From assembly GCA_019694395.1 (NCBI GenBank), contig JAIBCC010000001.1, positions 310,001-374,000 on the forward strand: a stretch of DNA of 64,000 bases, written 5' to 3'. This DNA is from Pyrinomonadaceae bacterium (GTDB lineage Bacteria > Acidobacteriota > Blastocatellia > Pyrinomonadales > Pyrinomonadaceae). Below the pieces are notes generated by a model. That model saw only the letters and a program-made list of their open reading frames with translations, did no database searches and was not told the DNA's origin. How positions within the stretch are numbered: the first letter of the stretch is position 1; each line of letters begins with the position of its first letter. The position numbers were made by a program, and so were the translations under genes. Positions 17,656 to 26,651 of the stretch are shown piece by piece.

Positions 17656-19050
17656 TTATTGGGTCAATCCAATTTGAATCGGCGGTTTATTCTGTGGTGT
17701 TTTCATTTGAACTCTCGGCGGTAAAATCTTTTGCCAACGCAATTTATCATCAACCATTGTGTCAGCTTCCGGTAATGGAACAGGGCGCGAAAACAAATAA
17801 CCTTGACCATATTCGCAATTCAAAATCCGAAGTTGGTGCAGTTGATGAACGGTTTCAATCCCTTCTGCAACCACATTCATTCCTAAAGTTTTTGCCAATG
17901 AAATTACAGTTCGGACTATTTCCCCGTTTTCAGATCCGTCTTCCATGGTGCTGACAAAGGAACGGTCTACTTTTAAAGTATCAATTGGAAAACGATGTAA
18001 ATAGCTTAAAGAAGAGTAGCCGGTTCCAAAATCGTCAATGCTCAACTGCACTCCAAGCTGCTTTAATTCTTTCAACATTTTGATGGCAGCTTCGGCATTA
18101 TCCATAACTGCGCTTTCGGTAATTTCAAGTTTCAAGGTTGAAGGATCAATTTGAGTTTCAACTAAGACTCTCCGAATTTGAGTTACCAAATCCTTTCGAG
18201 CAAAGTGTTTACCTGATAAATTAACACTCAAAAATAAATTTTTATTCGATGGAGATTGATTTTGCCATCTGGCTAATTCTTCACAAGAATGCTGTAACAT
18301 CCACAAAGTCATCGGGATAATCAGATTTGTTTCCTCACTGACACCGATAAATTCTCCCGGCGGAACAAGCCCTTTGGTTGGATGATTCCAACGAATCAAA
18401 GACTCAAATCCGACTAATTTCATAGATTGAATTTCAATGATCGGCTGGAAATAAGCGCAGAGTTCTTTGCGTTCAATTGCATGCCGTAAATCTGTTTCAA
18501 TTTGCAAAAGGGTCAGGGCGCGAGTGTGCATCGAACGGTCAAATACTTCAATTCCCTTCGTTCCTTCTTTGGCATGATACATTGCAATATCGGCATCGCG
18601 GAGAACTTCTTCAGCCTCGTTATAGTCTTTGCTTGCCATTGCAATCCCAATGCTTACGCTTGAGAAAACTTCTCTGCCATTAATTAAAAACGGAAGCGCA
18701 ATGCGTTGGCGAATCATATCCGCTAAAACGATTGTTTCCTCTATTCCGTTGATATTATTAAGGATAACGCCAAATTCATCTCCACTGAAACGTGCAACAA
18801 GGTCTCCTTCGCGCACTGAATCCATCAATCTTTTGGCGACATTTAAAATCAAACGATCTCCTAACGAATGTCCTAAACTGTCATTTATTGTCTTAAAACG
18901 ATTAAGATCAAGAAAAAGAACCGCAAAGGTAAAATTTGCAGTTTGTTTGTGTTTTTCCAGAACGAATTTAAGGGTTTCGATAAAAAGATTACGGTTGGGA
19001 AGATCAGTTAAAGCATCGTGAAAAGCGGCGTGACGAAACTTTTCCTTACT
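17656..19050 (-). pseudogene. GGDEF-EAL protein, 5' part lost to a frameshift
   Basis: The frame is open from 19050 and encodes a full GGDEF domain (FRHAAFHDALTDLPNR, FLDLNRFKTINDSLGHSLGD, then SGDEF in place of GGDEF) followed by an EAL domain (ESLIRW for EAL, NLSGKHF, DDFGTGYSSL, KVDRSF). The only in-frame start is a TTG at 18852, which would cut the GGDEF domain in half. Just upstream, in another frame, lies the membrane segment ORF 19046-19378. Dropping one A from the AAAGT repeat near 19049-19055 would join them as LKVSKEKFRHAAF. The intact protein would make and/or hydrolyse cyclic di-GMP at the membrane. Confidence 0.85.
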
Positions 19051-19378
19051 TTACTTTGAGCGATTTATTGACCTTTTCTTGTTCAGTTACATAATCTTGC
19101 AACTCTTTGATGTAATTTTCCGCCAGTTCAGCCCGTTCACGCTCAGTTTTAATTAGGCTTTGTTTTTTCTTAACTTCCAAAAATATAAAAACACCGCAGA
19201 ATAATAGGTGGGCTACTGTAACCAGACTTATCATTAAACTGTGATCTGCCAAAAAATAGAAAGAAACAGCCGCAACTACAATTCCGGTAAACAAGAAAGT
19301 AATTAAAAAAAGGATATTTATTCTTTGCTTTGTATGCACAATAAGATTTGAACTGACTCCTAAATAAGTCTTTTTCAA
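19046..19378 (-). CDS. Membrane segment of the frameshifted GGDEF-EAL gene
   Basis: 110 residues. Two hydrophobic helices (about 20-43 and 48-68) are followed by a charged coiled coil (ERERAELAENYIKELQDYV) ending at KSLKVK and a stop. This is the usual membrane and linker region of a diguanylate cyclase/phosphodiesterase. The GGDEF frame resumes within 5 nt. It is probably not an independent protein. It may be a sequencing or assembly error, a recent mutation or, less likely, programmed shifting. Confidence 0.75.
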   Translation of the reverse strand: MKKTYLGVSSNLIVHTKQRINILFLITFLFTGIVVAAVSFYFLADHSLMISLVTVAHLLFCGVFIFLEVKKKQSLIKTERERAELAENYIKELQDYVTEQEKVNKSLKVK

Positions 19379-19529
19379 GGGTAAGTTTTGTTAATCATTC
19401 GCTGAAAAGACCTGGAGTTAGTCTTTTTCCAATGTTATTATACGTTTAACTTTGTTAAATTTCCACTTTTTTTTTGTAATTTTATCTTTTTTTAATAAAA
19501 CGTTTTACTTGAGCATTTTGAAAAGTATT

Positions 19530-19967
19530 TTATTTGGATTTTTTCCAAAACTTCCACCAAGTTTTTTTCTCTATTTCTTTATATTTTTCAGGATTGACAG
19601 GCATTCCCATCGTTACAAGAATTTCGGGTGGTTTTTCAGGCGGTGGCATAACAACCCCCATTAGTGGCGGCGGTTCAAATTCTTTTTTCGGATTTGGATT
19701 GAACGCCACGCATTTTCCTTCACTGGCTAAGTTATCTAATTCAACTTGTGAATGTGCAAAATAAACATTTTTCTCACAGCTTGAACAAAAACGAATGTCA
19801 CTGGTCGGTGTTTTTTGCAAACTCTCCCATTCCAACGGGCATTTGAATTCGAATTCGCAATTGATAATCTTTTCTTTGACTTTCAGAGCACTTCCACAAT
19901 TCAAACAAAAATTAATATTGCTGGCATATTCTTTTTGACAAGTTGCACATATCTTATTAGTTTGCAT
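19530..19967 (-). CDS. Zinc-ribbon protein, unknown function
   Basis: 145 residues. Two zinc-finger pairs are visible: CATCQKEY with CLNCGSAL at the N-terminus, and RFCSSCEKNVY near residues 59-69 with preceding CPLEW. A segment ending in GKCVAF follows, then a Pro-rich tail (EPPPLMGVVMPPPEKPPE) and a Trp/Lys-rich end (WWKFWKK). No catalytic motif is seen. It lies 4 nt downstream of the nucleotidyltransferase gene in the same direction, so the two are probably an operon. The 150-bp gap beyond its 3' end is AT-rich. Confidence 0.7.
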   Translation of the reverse strand: MQTNKICATCQKEYASNINFCLNCGSALKVKEKIINCEFEFKCPLEWESLQKTPTSDIRFCSSCEKNVYFAHSQVELDNLASEGKCVAFNPNPKKEFEPPPLMGVVMPPPEKPPEILVTMGMPVNPEKYKEIEKKTWWKFWKKSK

Positions 19968-19971
19968 AGAC

Positions 19972-20886
19972 TTACACCATTTTCTTGCGAGCTTCGATCA
20001 AAAATTGATTTACTCTTTCGTAATCAGGTCTTTCGGGCAATTTTGTTTTGGCAAAAGCATTTTCAAAATCTTTGTGGAGCATCAAACGCCAATCGTTGAT
20101 ACTTTCCCACAATAATTCGCCGCGTTTAATCATCAATAATTTATCACGATTTTCTACAATTTTGACATTTAATTCGCCTGTTTTCAGAATCTCAATTCCC
20201 TGCAAAAGCAAACGGATCAAGTGCATCGCGTGTTTCCAACGAATTTCTCCGGTCGAGCGCAAATCCTGTTCAAGTTTTTTGAATTGCGACATCACATAGC
20301 CGTTGTAGGTTTGATAAACCAATTTGGAAAGAAAAACGTTTTTGATTGCTAAAAGTTCGTCGGCAATTTCATTTTTAAACTCAATCAATGGTGTGTTTAG
20401 ACATTCCAAAACATTCGGATTGGCTTTCAATGCCAGCATCAAAAACTTTTGCAATTCCCAATAACATTCCTCATTTTCCTTGTTTTCGATTTGTTCGGGA
20501 ACGCCATACATTGACCAATGCAAATTGGCAGGCGGCAAATAAATTCCGCGCAAATCTGCGTCGGATTTTTCATCATCCAACCCGAACGCCCGCGAACCAA
20601 CCACGCAACGATAAATCACATAATCATAAAGGTTTTGGTCTTCGAGCGGATTAATCGCGGTTTCGGTTTGAAAATGTTTGCGAATGGCAAATTCGTTGCG
20701 TTTAATTGAGCCGAGTGAACCGTCTAAAAATTCAATCAGATAAGAATGAGTTGTATCTTTTGGTGAGGATTTTATGACTCCAACCGTTCCGCGTGATTGA
20801 AAGCGAGTTTCATTAAGCACTTTAACCTCAATTAAAGTAACGATTTGCGTTCCGATTGGAAGAATTAAAGTTGTCTTTTCATTCAT
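19972..20886 (-). CDS. RlaP-like DNA polymerase beta superfamily nucleotidyltransferase
   Basis: 304 residues from ATG 20886. The upstream in-frame start falls in the inverted repeat at 20891 and is unlikely. After about 100 N-terminal residues, possibly a small beta-barrel, comes GSRAFGLDDEKSDADLRGIY, which holds the GS and DxD metal site of the family typified by RNA-repair protein RlaP. Helices follow with YNGYVMSQFKKLEQ and RWKHAMHLIRLLLQG. Substrate unknown: it could adenylylate or guanylylate RNA or another small target. A shorter paralog lies at 50888-51646. Confidence 0.8.
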   Translation of the reverse strand: MNEKTTLILPIGTQIVTLIEVKVLNETRFQSRGTVGVIKSSPKDTTHSYLIEFLDGSLGSIKRNEFAIRKHFQTETAINPLEDQNLYDYVIYRCVVGSRAFGLDDEKSDADLRGIYLPPANLHWSMYGVPEQIENKENEECYWELQKFLMLALKANPNVLECLNTPLIEFKNEIADELLAIKNVFLSKLVYQTYNGYVMSQFKKLEQDLRSTGEIRWKHAMHLIRLLLQGIEILKTGELNVKIVENRDKLLMIKRGELLWESINDWRLMLHKDFENAFAKTKLPERPDYERVNQFLIEARKKMV

Positions 20887-20890
20887 AAAT

Positions 20891-20974
20891 TTAGCCACGA
20901 ACAAACACAAAATTTCACGAAATATCTTAACAAATTTTTACAGTTCGTGTTTTTTCGTGTTCTTTCGTGGCTAA
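20891..20974. repeat. CACGAA-type inverted repeat
   Basis: Two 31-nt arms (20891-20921 and 20944-20974) pair imperfectly. The outermost 11 nt (TTAGCCACGAA/TTCGTGGCTAA) are perfect, and each arm contains CACGAA-like heptads. It fills the gap between the M28 peptidase stop and the nucleotidyltransferase start. The copy at 30489-30558 has the same architecture with CACAAA units. Confidence 0.75.
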
Positions 20975-20978
20975 CCTC

Positions 20979-22520
20979 TTATTGCGGTTTCGGCAAAGGT
21001 TTGCGCGGTAATTTTTCGTCACGTTGCGCCGTCAAATAGGCAAAAGTTGCGACCACGGCGGCATCGAATTTCAAATCATCTTCGTTGACTGCTTCCAAAA
21101 CGTCTAAGTTTGAATGATGCACACGAGTTTCGTAATCAAGCGGGTCTTGGATAAATTCAAATCCCGGTAAACCAACCGCATCAAAAGACATATGGTCTGT
21201 GCCGCCGGTATTGACAATGGTTAAAGTGCTTGCGCCGTCAGCATTAAAAGGTTTGAGGAAATTTTCAAAAATCGGTTTAACGGCAGAATTTCCTTGCAAA
21301 TAAACTCCCCTAATTTTGCCCGAACCGTTATCAAGGTTGTAATATGCCGCGAGCTTTTCGTGTTCAGGTTTAAGCTGCAAAGTTTTCGGATCGCCGTAAT
21401 GTTTTTTGACGTAACCCATTGAGCCGTAATAATCTTCTTCTTCGCCGTCCCAAAGCGCAACGCGAATTGTGCGGCGCGGTTTCAAACCCAGTTTTTGGAT
21501 AATTCTCAAGGCTTCCATCATCACGATACAACCTGCGCCGTTGTCGGTTGCACCAGTTCCTGAATGCCACGAATCGAAATGTCCGCCAAGCAAAACAACT
21601 TCATCTTTTAATTTCGGATCAGTTCCGGGAATTTCCGCCACAACATTTGCGCCTGTTTTGTCGTCATAAAATTTGGATTGAAGATTTAACTCAACCTTGA
21701 CCGGAATTTTTCTTTCAGTCAGCCGCACGATACGCGCATATTGTTCGCGTGCCATCGAAAAAGCCGGAACATTATTTTCGGGATTTGTGTCGTAAAATCC
21801 TTGCGTCAGAACTACATTATTGGGGAAACGGCTTGGCTCGACCAAGGCGGCAACTCCCTCATCTTTCAGAAACTTGTAGATTTCTTTAGATCGTGCTAAA
21901 CCTGCCAGCCAATCTTTTTCTTCTGCCCAATAATCAGTTGTTCCGTCTGCTCCGGCATTTGTTTCTTCGGCATATTTTTTCAATTTCTCATCGGAAAATC
22001 TTTCAACCGGATTGCCTTCGCGTGACTGAGGCTTGTTCAAAGGAAAAGTGCCGCGAAAGACGATTGCGCCTTTCAATTTGCCGCGATATTTGTCGAAATC
22101 GTCTTTTGAGCGAATCGAAACAATCATCGGAGTTCCTGAAATTATGCCTTCGGTTGAAGGACTCCACGCCAACGGATAAACGGTCAAACGGTCATAAGTC
22201 GGCGCGAGTAATTCTGCCGAAAATCTTTCGACCGCCCAGCCTTTACCGAATTCTCCCCACGGTTCAATCGCTGCATTTTGCAACCCCCACGAAGTCATTT
22301 TGTCGCGTGTCCAAGCCTGTGCCGCTTTGATATTCGGCGAACTCGTCAGGCGCGGACCGAAAACATCGGTCAAATAACCGAGCGTTTCCATAATTTGCGA
22401 ATTTTTCATCGCTTCGGTTTTGATTTGGGAAACTATTTGTTCATCTGATGCTTGTTGGGCAAAACTAAATTGAACAAAAACAATAATTAAAAGCAGAAAT
22501 CCGGATGTTAATTTTTTCAT
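20979..22520 (-). CDS. Secreted M28-family metallopeptidase
   Basis: 513 residues with a signal peptide (KKLTSGFLLLIIVFVQFSFA). The C-terminal half has the co-catalytic zinc site of M28 (carboxypeptidase Q-like): GGHFDSWHSGTGATDNGAG (His, Asp), DGEEE and a final His in YETRVHHSNLD. A protease-associated-like insert lies in the first half. It probably trims amino acids or dipeptides from peptides in the periplasm. It is paralogous to the protein at 31319-32914. In Acidobacteriota such peptidases support growth on proteins. Confidence 0.9.
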   Translation of the reverse strand: MKKLTSGFLLLIIVFVQFSFAQQASDEQIVSQIKTEAMKNSQIMETLGYLTDVFGPRLTSSPNIKAAQAWTRDKMTSWGLQNAAIEPWGEFGKGWAVERFSAELLAPTYDRLTVYPLAWSPSTEGIISGTPMIVSIRSKDDFDKYRGKLKGAIVFRGTFPLNKPQSREGNPVERFSDEKLKKYAEETNAGADGTTDYWAEEKDWLAGLARSKEIYKFLKDEGVAALVEPSRFPNNVVLTQGFYDTNPENNVPAFSMAREQYARIVRLTERKIPVKVELNLQSKFYDDKTGANVVAEIPGTDPKLKDEVVLLGGHFDSWHSGTGATDNGAGCIVMMEALRIIQKLGLKPRRTIRVALWDGEEEDYYGSMGYVKKHYGDPKTLQLKPEHEKLAAYYNLDNGSGKIRGVYLQGNSAVKPIFENFLKPFNADGASTLTIVNTGGTDHMSFDAVGLPGFEFIQDPLDYETRVHHSNLDVLEAVNEDDLKFDAAVVATFAYLTAQRDEKLPRKPLPKPQ

Positions 22521-22566
22521 AATGATTGAAAGAATTCGGGGAAAGCGAAGGGTTAATAAAGAATTC

Positions 22567-22632
22567 TTCTGCGAACTTTGCGCCCCTGCGTTTAGATTTT
22601 TTCACGCAAAGTTCACAAAGTTCGCAAAGATT
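22567..22632. repeat. CGCAAAG-type inverted repeat
   Basis: TCTGCGAACTTTGCGC and, after a short T-rich loop, a right arm with three CGCAAAG/CACAAAG units (ending TTCGCAAAGA) face each other and can form a hairpin. It lies between the S9 peptidase stop and the M28 peptidase start. Related to 14145-14176. Confidence 0.6.
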
Positions 22633-22642
22633 TAAAGTGCAA

Positions 22643-24760
22643 CTATTTCGTAATTCCGACTTGATTTAGCGCATAAGCATAATCAAACGCAATTTCTTTG
22701 TAACGGTCGTAGCGTCCCGACGAGCCGCCGTGACCTGCGCCCATATTGGTTTTGAGTAAAATTTGGGCATTGTTCGTTTTCATTTCGCGGATTTTGGCGG
22801 CAAATTTTGCACCTTCCCAATACGGAACTTGCGAATCGTTCAAAGAAACTTCGATCAGCATATTCGGATAATTTTGGGCTTTGACGTTATCATACGGCGA
22901 ATATTTAACCATATAATCCCAAGCCGCTTTTTCGTTCGGATTCCCCCATTCAACCCATTCTTCGGTCGTCAATGGCAAAGTTTCGTCAAGCATCGTGTTC
23001 ATTACATCAACGAAAGGAACCTGGGCGATTGACGCTTTGAAAAGCTGCGGAGCCTGATTAACAACTGCTCCCATCAAAAGTCCGCCAGCCGAACCGCCTT
23101 GAATTACTAAACGGTCTGCGGAAGTGTATTTGTTGTCAATTAGCCACTTAGCCGAATCAACAAAATCGTTGAAAGTGTTCATTTTCTTGAACATCCGTCC
23201 GTCTTGCCGCCATTTTTCGCCAAGTTCCGAACCGCCGCGAATATGTGCGATAACGTAAATCATCCCTCGATCAAGCAAACTGAGACGAGTAATGGAAAAA
23301 CTCGGAGTCATCGAAATTCCATAACTTCCATACCCATAAAGCAGCATCGGAGCTTTTCCGTCCATTTTCGTGCCTTTTTTCATTACGATTGAAAGCGGAA
23401 CTTTCACACCATCACGCGCAACCGCCCACGCACGATGGGTTTCGTATTGGGTTTTATCGTAACCACTTGGAATTTCCTGCTGTTTCAAAAGTTTTGATTT
23501 TTTAATTTTGAAATCATATTCGTAGGTTGAAGACGGCGTAACCATTGATTGATAGTTATAACGAATGGTCGGCGTATCGAATTCGGCGTTGCCCGACAAT
23601 CCCATCGTGTAAAGCGATTCGGGAGTTTCCATCCGATACGGTTTTTCTTTGCCGTCCATATCAATGATTCTGAGGTATTCCAGACCGTTTTCGACTTCGG
23701 AAACAACCATTTTACCTTTGAAAAAATCCATTCCTTCCAGCAAAACATTCGGATTATGCGGAACAAATTCTTTCCAGTTTTTTTCCGAAGCGTCATTCAT
23801 CGGTGCGGTCACGATTCGATAATTTTCGGCATTTTTCTTGGTGCGAATGTAAAATAAATCGCCGTAGTGATCGGCTGAATATTCGTGACCTTCTTCGCGC
23901 GGAACGATTACTTTCCATTCGGCATTTGGATTATCGGCGGGAATCCAACGATATTCATTGGAGTTTTTTGCACCTGCTCCGAGCATAATGACTTTTTTGT
24001 CGCGTGATTTACCGACCCCAATATTAAAAAGAACGTCTTTTTCTTCATAAACTTTATCGGTTTTGTTGGCTGAAACATTGTGTTTCCACAAAATATCCGA
24101 GCGTTTTGAAGTTGCGTCTTCGGTCACCAGAAAAACCGTATTGTTATCATTTGCCCAATCTGCCGAGGTGACACGCTCAATTTTATTCGGCAAAATTTGT
24201 CCGGTGCGTAAATCTTTAAATTGCAGAGTATATTGACGATAGCCGGTCGTGTCGGTCGAAAACATCAAAATATTTCCATCATCGCTGACGTTAAATTCGC
24301 CAATCGCAAAAAATTTGTAGTCTTTTGCCATTTCGTTCTGGTCGAGCAAAACTTCTTCTGCACCTTCCATACTTCCTTTACGACGGCAATAAACCGGATA
24401 ATTTTTGCCTTCCTGAGTTTTGTTGTAATACCAGTAATTTCCGATCTTGGTCGGCAGACTTTCATCAGTTTGTTTAATGCGACCAATCATTTCGTCATAA
24501 AGCTTTTTCTGTAAATCATTGGTTGAAGCCATTGCAGCTTCGGTAAATTTGTTGTTGTCTTCGAGATATTTGATGACTTCGGGATTTTTGTTTTCGTTGC
24601 GGTCACGAAGCCAAAAATAATTATCAGTAATCTCGTAACCGTGGATTTTCAAAACCTTCGGTTCTTTTTTCGCCACAGGCGGTTTCATATCATTCATATT
24701 TTGTGCGTAAATTCCTAAACTTAGCAATAAAATAGACAGCAAAAGACCATATTTCTTCAT
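22643..24760 (-). CDS. Secreted oligopeptidase B-like S9A prolyl oligopeptidase
   Basis: 705 residues from ATG 24760, chosen because AGGAG sits about 10 nt upstream and MKKYGLLLSILLLSLGIYAQ is a clean signal peptide. The N-terminal beta-propeller (about 45-440) carries repeated Trp/Asp motifs. The C-terminal alpha/beta hydrolase has nucleophile Ser in GGSAGGLLMG, Asp in LNDSQVPYWEG and His in GAGHGGSSGRYD. The EEWVEWGNP segment is typical of oligopeptidase B. It cleaves short peptides and is probably periplasmic. Between its start and the DUF4276 stop (24904) the gap is AT-rich without visible genes. Confidence 0.92.
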   Translation of the reverse strand: MKKYGLLLSILLLSLGIYAQNMNDMKPPVAKKEPKVLKIHGYEITDNYFWLRDRNENKNPEVIKYLEDNNKFTEAAMASTNDLQKKLYDEMIGRIKQTDESLPTKIGNYWYYNKTQEGKNYPVYCRRKGSMEGAEEVLLDQNEMAKDYKFFAIGEFNVSDDGNILMFSTDTTGYRQYTLQFKDLRTGQILPNKIERVTSADWANDNNTVFLVTEDATSKRSDILWKHNVSANKTDKVYEEKDVLFNIGVGKSRDKKVIMLGAGAKNSNEYRWIPADNPNAEWKVIVPREEGHEYSADHYGDLFYIRTKKNAENYRIVTAPMNDASEKNWKEFVPHNPNVLLEGMDFFKGKMVVSEVENGLEYLRIIDMDGKEKPYRMETPESLYTMGLSGNAEFDTPTIRYNYQSMVTPSSTYEYDFKIKKSKLLKQQEIPSGYDKTQYETHRAWAVARDGVKVPLSIVMKKGTKMDGKAPMLLYGYGSYGISMTPSFSITRLSLLDRGMIYVIAHIRGGSELGEKWRQDGRMFKKMNTFNDFVDSAKWLIDNKYTSADRLVIQGGSAGGLLMGAVVNQAPQLFKASIAQVPFVDVMNTMLDETLPLTTEEWVEWGNPNEKAAWDYMVKYSPYDNVKAQNYPNMLIEVSLNDSQVPYWEGAKFAAKIREMKTNNAQILLKTNMGAGHGGSSGRYDRYKEIAFDYAYALNQVGITK

Positions 24761-24903
24761 TTTCTTAAAACTCCTGTTTCTTCGATCAATTTTATAAGTT
24801 TTAAGGGAAAGCAATTCAAACGTAATATTTTTACGCTTTGGAATAAATAAAGTTTACACCTTTTACTCAATTATCTCTAAATTTGATAAAAGTTTACAAA
24901 AAG

Positions 24904-25542
24904 TTATTGACCATCAATTATTTTTTCGATAGTTTGAAAAATTCTGGCGCAATGTTTTGCTCTTTGTCTGATTTTTATTGCGTCAATTTTGGTAAGTAAT
25001 TCTGCGCCGTGTTTGAGTTTATTTTCGCTGTAAATACCTTTTTGAGTATCCTTTGTTGCACTATCAAGTGAGTTTTCAACATTTGTTTTTGGAACTTTTT
25101 CAACATCCTTGGTTTTAGGAACGGCATTAAAATTAAACTTTTGACCGTAAAAACTTTTCAATGTTTCGACATCAGCTAAAAACCAACTTTCCATAATTTG
25201 CACCATCAGTTGGCATTGTTTGTCTTCAACATTTTTCCAATTCCAATTTTTACTTTTTTGATGTTTTTGCAGAAATGATTTTGGAGTATCTTCTTCGCTG
25301 ACTTCATCATCAGTATCAATTAAAAAAGCCACAAAACTATTTGGATGAGATTTCACGCCAAGCAGAAAATCTTTGAAGGTTTCAGCCGAACTTCCGCCCA
25401 GAATAACATCAAAGCGAATTCCTCGTTCTCGCGCCTGCTCGCGTAAGTCATTGAAAAAAGTTGAGAAGCCTTCACGAAGTGAGATATTTGAGTTTTTACT
25501 TTTCTTGTCGCCTTCGATGTAAATTCTGATTCCTTCTACCAT
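24904..25542 (-). CDS. DUF4276 protein, TOPRIM-like, partner of ATPase
   Basis: 212 residues. The N-terminal IYIEGDKK and later FLIDTDDEV (E and DxD) resemble the acidic metal site of TOPRIM-like folds, consistent with DUF4276. Conserved features include MESWFLAD and a C-terminal helical RQRAKHCARIF. Its ATG lies inside the last codons of the ATPase gene (7-nt overlap ATGGTAG), so the two are translationally coupled. ATPase plus TOPRIM-like effector pairs (PARIS, OLD and RloA/RloB-like systems) act against phages. That role here is inferred from architecture only. Confidence 0.75.
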   Translation of the reverse strand: MVEGIRIYIEGDKKSKNSNISLREGFSTFFNDLREQARERGIRFDVILGGSSAETFKDFLLGVKSHPNSFVAFLIDTDDEVSEEDTPKSFLQKHQKSKNWNWKNVEDKQCQLMVQIMESWFLADVETLKSFYGQKFNFNAVPKTKDVEKVPKTNVENSLDSATKDTQKGIYSENKLKHGAELLTKIDAIKIRQRAKHCARIFQTIEKIIDGQ

Positions 25543-26651
25543 CTTGTTCCGCCAATTTCCCCTTTGAGCCAGAGTTCGCCAAGTGAATATTCATTTAACC
25601 AATCTTTCAAATTCTCTTTGTTTAATCTTTTGAAATGAGTTCCGTCTTCGTCTTTTTCGCAAACCAAAACAGCTTCAGGAACATCGGAAAGTGCCGAAAC
25701 CAAAATATCCGAATGAGTTGTGACGATTAACTGTGTGTGTTCCGAAGCCTCTTTCAATAATTCCGCAATTGTCGGCAAAATATCGGGATGCAAACCTGTT
25801 TCGGGTTCTTCGATACAAATCAACGGCGGCGGTTCGGGATGGCAAAGAATCGCTAAAAGGCAAAGATAACGCAGAGTTCCATCGGATAAACGCATCGCTG
25901 AAATTGGCTTTTCTAATCCTTCTTCGCGGATAAAAAGTTGAACGGTTCCACCTAAAATTCTAACTGAATAATCTTTGATTCGTGGATAAAATTTTTTGAG
26001 ATTTTCGACAATTTTGTCTTTTGTGTCGCCTTGATGTTCTAAATCGTTTAAAACCAACGCCAAATTGCTTGCATCTTCTACAAGAAAATCATTTGGAATA
26101 TCTGGAACTTGGGGCTTTCTAATTTCCGAGCCACGATTTGCTGGTATATTAGTAAAAAACAAAAAAATGGAGAGCCTATTTCTTATATAATTTCTAAATG
26201 TAAAAACTCCCTCTTCAAATATATCTTGTAAAGTATCCGCTAAAATTGATTCATCTTCTTTAATTCCATTTCTTTTTAGAATTGAATCATCATGCAAATC
26301 AATTATAATCTCACTCGTAATAAATAATCTTTGAAGGTGTTGTTTAAAAGCAATATTATATTCAACATTTTTTATGTCGGAAATAAGTAAAGTAATACTT
26401 GCCGTTTCTATACTTCTATTTCCTTTCCAAATCCATTCGCCTATCCCTCCACTTCGACTAATAAAATTCGCCATTCCTTTTTCTTGAGGTATCGAGCGCA
26501 AGAGTTTTATAACATCAATCAAATTCGATTTTCCCGAAGCATTTTGCCCGATAATCACATTGAGTGGTTGGAGTTCGATTTCTTCGCCTTTGTCGCCGAA
26601 AGAAAGAATGTTGCGGAGTCTGATTTTTTCGATTAAGCGTTTTCCGTCCAT
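25536..26651 (-). CDS. AAA/ABC-type ATPase of a two-gene module
   Basis: 371 residues. Walker A GQNASGKSNLI near 32-42 follows an SMC-like N-terminal strand (IRLRNILSFGDKG). The C-terminal half has the signature-like LSDGTLRYL, Walker B CIEEPETGLHPD and an H-loop TTHSDILVSAL. This is the AAA_21/RecF-like class without a fused TOPRIM; a TOPRIM-like partner is encoded directly downstream. Central sequence at about 26100-26500 looks more AT-rich than its neighbours, which may indicate acquisition. It likely couples ATP-dependent sensing to control of the partner (inference). Confidence 0.85.
   Translation of the reverse strand: MDGKRLIEKIRLRNILSFGDKGEEIELQPLNVIIGQNASGKSNLIDVIKLLRSIPQEKGMANFISRSGGIGEWIWKGNRSIETASITLLISDIKNVEYNIAFKQHLQRLFITSEIIIDLHDDSILKRNGIKEDESILADTLQDIFEEGVFTFRNYIRNRLSIFLFFTNIPANRGSEIRKPQVPDIPNDFLVEDASNLALVLNDLEHQGDTKDKIVENLKKFYPRIKDYSVRILGGTVQLFIREEGLEKPISAMRLSDGTLRYLCLLAILCHPEPPPLICIEEPETGLHPDILPTIAELLKEASEHTQLIVTTHSDILVSALSDVPEAVLVCEKDEDGTHFKRLNKENLKDWLNEYSLGELWLKGEIGGTRW

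Noticed and set aside
24904..26651. Direct call as a PARIS system
   Set aside because: PARIS uses an AAA_15-type AriA with a DUF4435 AriB; here the partner looks like DUF4276, so only a general resemblance is claimed.
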